Shown here one piece after another: positions 5,438 through 7,851 of a stretch of 7,851 nt of DNA. The notes beneath the pieces were generated by a model, which ran no database searches, was not told the DNA's origin, and saw nothing but the letters and a program-made list of their open reading frames with translations. The position numbers and the translations under genes are program-made. The stretch comes from an uncultured Oscillospiraceae bacterium (GTDB lineage: Bacteria; Bacillota; Clostridia; Oscillospirales; Acutalibacteraceae). Positions within the stretch are counted from its first letter, which is position 1, and each line of letters begins with the position of its first letter. The stretch lies in contig URNF01000102.1 in assembly GCA_900549155.1 (NCBI GenBank), forward strand, positions 1 through 7,851, given 5' to 3'.

Positions 5438-5998
5438 ATGGATGCATATACGCTGCGCGCCCTTTTGGAGGAGTCGCCCGTGATCGCGGCGGTGACGGAG
5501 GAGCGCTTCAAGGCGGCGGTTCAGTCGCCCGCCGCCGTTTTGTTTCATCTGCACGCCAATCTGCTGCACATCGCGGCGCAGATCGACGAGGCGCACAAGG
5601 CAGGCAAGTGCATTTTGGTGCACCTTGATCTTGCCGAGGGCATCGGCAAGGACAGGGCGGGCATTGACTATCTGCGGCAATGCGGCGTTGACGGCATTCT
5701 CACCACCCGCGGACAGCTGGTGCGGCAGGCAAAGGATCTGGGGCTGCCCGCCGTGCAGCGCTTTTTTGCGCTGGACTCACAGGGGGTCGCCGGCATTCAC
5801 GAACAGCTGCAAAACACCCGTCCCGATCTCATGGAGATCATGCCGGGCATCGTCGGCAAGGTGCTTGCCGCCTTTGCGCAAACCGACATTCCCGTGATCG
5901 CGGGCGGTCTGATCGAAACCAAGGCGGAGATCACAACGGCGCTTTCAAGCGGTGCCGTCGCCGTCTCCACCGGCAAAAAGGAGTTATGGTATGTTTGA
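5438..5998 (+). CDS. glpP: Glycerol-3-phosphate-responsive antiterminator GlpP
   Basis: The 186-residue product is close to B. subtilis GlpP (192) and fits the family of small TIM-barrel RNA-binding regulators. Conserved segments are visible in order: FHLHANLLHI (36-45), ILVHLDLAEGIGKD (59-72), GIDYLRQCGVDGILTTR (75-91), QRFFALDSQGV (107-117), PDLMEIMPGIVGKV (129-142), PVIAGGLIETK (152-162), and a final GAVAVSTGKKELW (172-184), the likely phosphate-binding end. The protein senses glycerol-3-phosphate and allows transcription through leader terminators of glycerol genes. The ATG at 5438 follows GGAGG by 7 nt. The frame is open further upstream to 5330, but that would cross the promoter and terminator. 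A terminator lies directly upstream, so the gene is probably under its own control. Its last 8 nt overlap the next gene, indicating tight translational coupling. Confidence 0.95.
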   Translation: MDAYTLRALLEESPVIAAVTEERFKAAVQSPAAVLFHLHANLLHIAAQIDEAHKAGKCILVHLDLAEGIGKDRAGIDYLRQCGVDGILTTRGQLVRQAKDLGLPAVQRFFALDSQGVAGIHEQLQNTRPDLMEIMPGIVGKVLAAFAQTDIPVIAGGLIETKAEITTALSSGAVAVSTGKKELWYV

Positions 5999-7421
5999 TG
6001 TTGTCATTATCGGTGCAGGCGTGATCGGCGGCATGCTGGCGCGGACGCTTTCCCGCTACCGCCTGTCGGTGTGCCTTGTCGAAAAGGCATCGGATGTCGC
6101 AAACGGTGCTTCCAAGGCAAACAGCGGCATCATCCACGGCGGCTATGATCCGCTGCCCCACACGCTGAAAGCAAAGCTCAACACCGCCGGTGTGCCGCTG
6201 CTCTATAAGGCAGCGGACGAGCTGCATGTGCCGTATCGCAGAACGGGCTCGCTCGTTTGCGCATTCGGCGCAGAGGAAGAAAAAACGCTTGCCGCCCTTT
6301 TTGCACGCGGCAAGGAAAACGGCATCGACGACCTGAGACTGCTGTCGGGCGACGAGGCGCGGGCGATGGAGCCTGCGCTGTCCGCAGAGGTGACGGGCGC
6401 GCTGCTTGTGCCGTCCGCGGGCGTCATCTGCCCGTATATGCTGACCATCGCCGCCGTCGGCAACGCGATGGACAACGGCGTCACCCTGCTGCGCGATTTC
6501 GCCGTTTGCGGCATCGACCGCGACAATGACGGCTTTACCGTGCACGCGGAAAACGGCGACACGGTGCGCGGGCGGTTTGTTGCCAACTGTGCGGGCGGCT
6601 TTGCGGACAAAATTTCCGCCATGGCGGGGGACACAAGCTTCACCCTCATCCCCCGCGCGGGCGAATATATGCTGCTCGACAAAGCCGAGGGCGCGCGCGT
6701 GTCGCACACGATCTTCCAGGTGCCGAGCGCGGCGGGCAAGGGCATTTTGGTCACCCCGACGGCGGACGGCAATCTGCTTGTCGGTCCGACCGCCGACGCC
6801 GTGGAAACCCCCGAAAGCACCGAAACGACCGCCGCAGGACTGGAAAAGGTGGCGACACTTGCCAAAAAGAGCGTCCCCACCGTCAATCTGCGGCAGGTCA
6901 TCACCTCCTTCACCGGCGTGCGTGCGTCGGAAAAGGACGGCGATTTTATCATCAAAATGAGCGACGCCGTGGCAGGACTTTTGCAGGTCGCGGCGATCGA
7001 CTCCCCCGGGCTGACCGCCTCCGCTGCCATCGCGGAATATGCCGTCGCACTGCTCGGCAAAGCGGGACTGTCCCTTGAGAATAACCCTGCCTATTGCGGC
7101 GAGCGCGCCGACAACTTCGCTTTCCGCCACATGTCCGACGAAGAAAAGGACGCCTATATCAAGGAGCATCCCGCCTACGGCAGAGTGATCTGCCGCTGCG
7201 AAACGGTGAGCGAGGGTGAGATCCGCGACGCCATCCGCCGCAACCCGAAGGCGGTGGACACGGACGGTGTCAAGCGCCGCACCCGCGCCGGCATGGGCAG
7301 GTGTCAGGGCGGATTTTGTCTGCCGTATGTCCAGCGTCTGCTGGCGGAGGAAAACGGCGTTCCCTGTGAATCCGTCACGAAAAAAGGCGGCGAAAGCTAT
7401 CTCGTCGTCGGCAAGCTGTAA
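5991..7421 (+). CDS. GlpA-like NAD(P)/FAD-dependent oxidoreductase with C-terminal BFD-like [2Fe-2S] domain
   Basis: The 476-residue product begins with a Rossmann FAD site (VVIIGAGVIGG, Gly8-Gly10-Gly13) and continues as a DAO-type oxidoreductase to about residue 360. Family features include GASKANSGIIHGGYD (39-53), the C200-A-G-G FAD contact, PRAGEYMLLD, LLVGPTA and DSPGLTASAAIAEY. A BFD-like iron-sulfur domain follows: Cys401 and Cys403 in VICRCETVSEGEI, Cys438 and Cys443 in GMGRCQGGFC. This arrangement is that of the anaerobic glycerol-3-phosphate dehydrogenase catalytic subunit GlpA, shorter than E. coli GlpA (542). The likely reaction is oxidation of glycerol-3-phosphate to dihydroxyacetone phosphate, with electrons passed to the partner flavoprotein downstream. 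The context after glpP supports this, although other 2-hydroxyacid substrates are possible. The ATG at 5991 has AAGGAG 7 nt upstream and overlaps the glpP stop; an upstream in-frame ATG at 5952 lacks a good site and adds non-family residues. Confidence 0.93.
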   Translation: MFDVVIIGAGVIGGMLARTLSRYRLSVCLVEKASDVANGASKANSGIIHGGYDPLPHTLKAKLNTAGVPLLYKAADELHVPYRRTGSLVCAFGAEEEKTLAALFARGKENGIDDLRLLSGDEARAMEPALSAEVTGALLVPSAGVICPYMLTIAAVGNAMDNGVTLLRDFAVCGIDRDNDGFTVHAENGDTVRGRFVANCAGGFADKISAMAGDTSFTLIPRAGEYMLLDKAEGARVSHTIFQVPSAAGKGILVTPTADGNLLVGPTADAVETPESTETTAAGLEKVATLAKKSVPTVNLRQVITSFTGVRASEKDGDFIIKMSDAVAGLLQVAAIDSPGLTASAAIAEYAVALLGKAGLSLENNPAYCGERADNFAFRHMSDEEKDAYIKEHPAYGRVICRCETVSEGEIRDAIRRNPKAVDTDGVKRRTRAGMGRCQGGFCLPYVQRLLAEENGVPCESVTKKGGESYLVVGKL

Positions 7422-7432
7422 GGAGAAAAGCT

Positions 7433-7851
7433 ATGGTGCAACATGATATTGTGATCGTCGGCGGCGGTCCTGCCGGTATGGCAGCTGCTGTCAAGGCATA
7501 TGACAGAGGCGTGCGGGATGTGGTCATCATCGACCGTGAGGAAGCGCCGGGCGGCATCCTCCGCCAGTGCATCCACAACGGCTTCGGTCTGCACAAGCTG
7601 GGGCGCGAACTGACGGGGCCGGAATATGCGGCGGTGTATGCCGCAATGGTGAAGGAGCGCGGCATCCGCGTCTACACCGAGACCACCGTCACCGCTGTCG
7701 GTGCCGACCGTACCGTCACCGCGCAAAGCCGCAACGGTATGCTGAAAATTCACGCGGGCGCGGTCGTGCTTGCCATGGGCTGCCGCGAGCGCAGCCGCGG
7801 CGCGCTGAACATCCCCGGCTACCGCCCGGCGGGCATCTACTCGGCCGGCAC
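7433..7851 (+). CDS. FAD-dependent oxidoreductase (partial, runs off the right edge), glycerol operon partner
   Basis: The first 139 codons are present and the frame is open at the window end. The product starts with an FAD-binding Rossmann motif (DIVIVGGGPAGMAAA, Gly10-Gly12-Gly15), followed by VVIIDREEAPGGILRQCIHNGFG, a segment typical of the pyridine nucleotide-disulfide type oxidoreductases that sit after GlpA-like genes in Clostridia. GCRERSRGALNIPGYRPAGIYSAGT follows near the edge. Its role is probably to accept electrons from the GlpA-like subunit and hand them to NAD(P) or another carrier. A full-length relative is roughly 420 residues, and a DUF1667 gene often comes next; neither can be confirmed here. 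AAGGAG lies 7 nt before the ATG, and the upstream stop is only 11 nt away, so the genes are cotranscribed. Confidence 0.92.
   Translation, partial: MVQHDIVIVGGGPAGMAAAVKAYDRGVRDVVIIDREEAPGGILRQCIHNGFGLHKLGRELTGPEYAAVYAAMVKERGIRVYTETTVTAVGADRTVTAQSRNGMLKIHAGAVVLAMGCRERSRGALNIPGYRPAGIYSAG

Noticed and set aside
5931..7169. Long minus-strand open frames (412 codons here, and 285 codons at 6203-7060) opposite the GlpA-like gene
   Set aside because: They mirror the codon bias of the true gene, have no plausible ribosome binding site or family signature, and the plus-strand protein is unmistakable.

Overview
The window looks like chromosome from a GC-rich member of the Clostridia (Firmicutes), most likely a gut Oscillospiraceae/Ruminococcaceae-type bacterium. 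The evidence is strong AGGAG-type ribosome binding sites, near-consensus sigma-A promoters, a DUF3793 protein (a family I know mainly from Clostridia), a GlpP-type antiterminator and a clostridial-style glycerol-3-phosphate oxidation operon. This placement is inference; no rRNA or other marker gene is present.

Layout. From 1 to 5240 every gene is on the minus strand, in four transcription units. (a) 1857 down to 28: a small two-helix membrane protein of unknown function, a MscS-type mechanosensitive channel starting 5 nt after it, and a histidine-phosphatase that ends early at a homopolymer. (b) 2610 to 1981: a maltose/galactoside-type sugar O-acetyltransferase behind an excellent promoter. 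(c) 3341 to 2763: a cysteine-rich DUF3793 protein whose promoter carries a perfect 16-bp palindrome at the predicted transcription start, the classic position for a repressor. (d) 5240 to 3591: a cytoplasmic GH123/DUF4091-type glycoside hydrolase with a clear rho-independent terminator behind it.

At about 5241-5437 the direction switches. A divergent intergenic region holds back-to-back promoters. The rightward one drives glpP (a glycerol-3-phosphate-responsive antiterminator), a GlpA-like FAD oxidoreductase with a C-terminal [2Fe-2S] BFD-like domain, and a second FAD-dependent oxidoreductase that runs off the window edge. Between this promoter and glpP lies a strong terminator hairpin with two T-tracts. 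The likely reading is that GlpP, when bound to glycerol-3-phosphate, lets RNA polymerase read through the terminator in front of its own gene and so turns on the whole dehydrogenase operon, a feed-forward autoregulatory circuit.

No insertion sequences, CRISPR arrays, tRNA or rRNA genes or phage signatures were seen. Nothing here amounts to a clearly new system. The most useful leads are the palindromic operator on the DUF3793 gene, with that protein's cysteine clusters, and the autoregulatory glpP leader.
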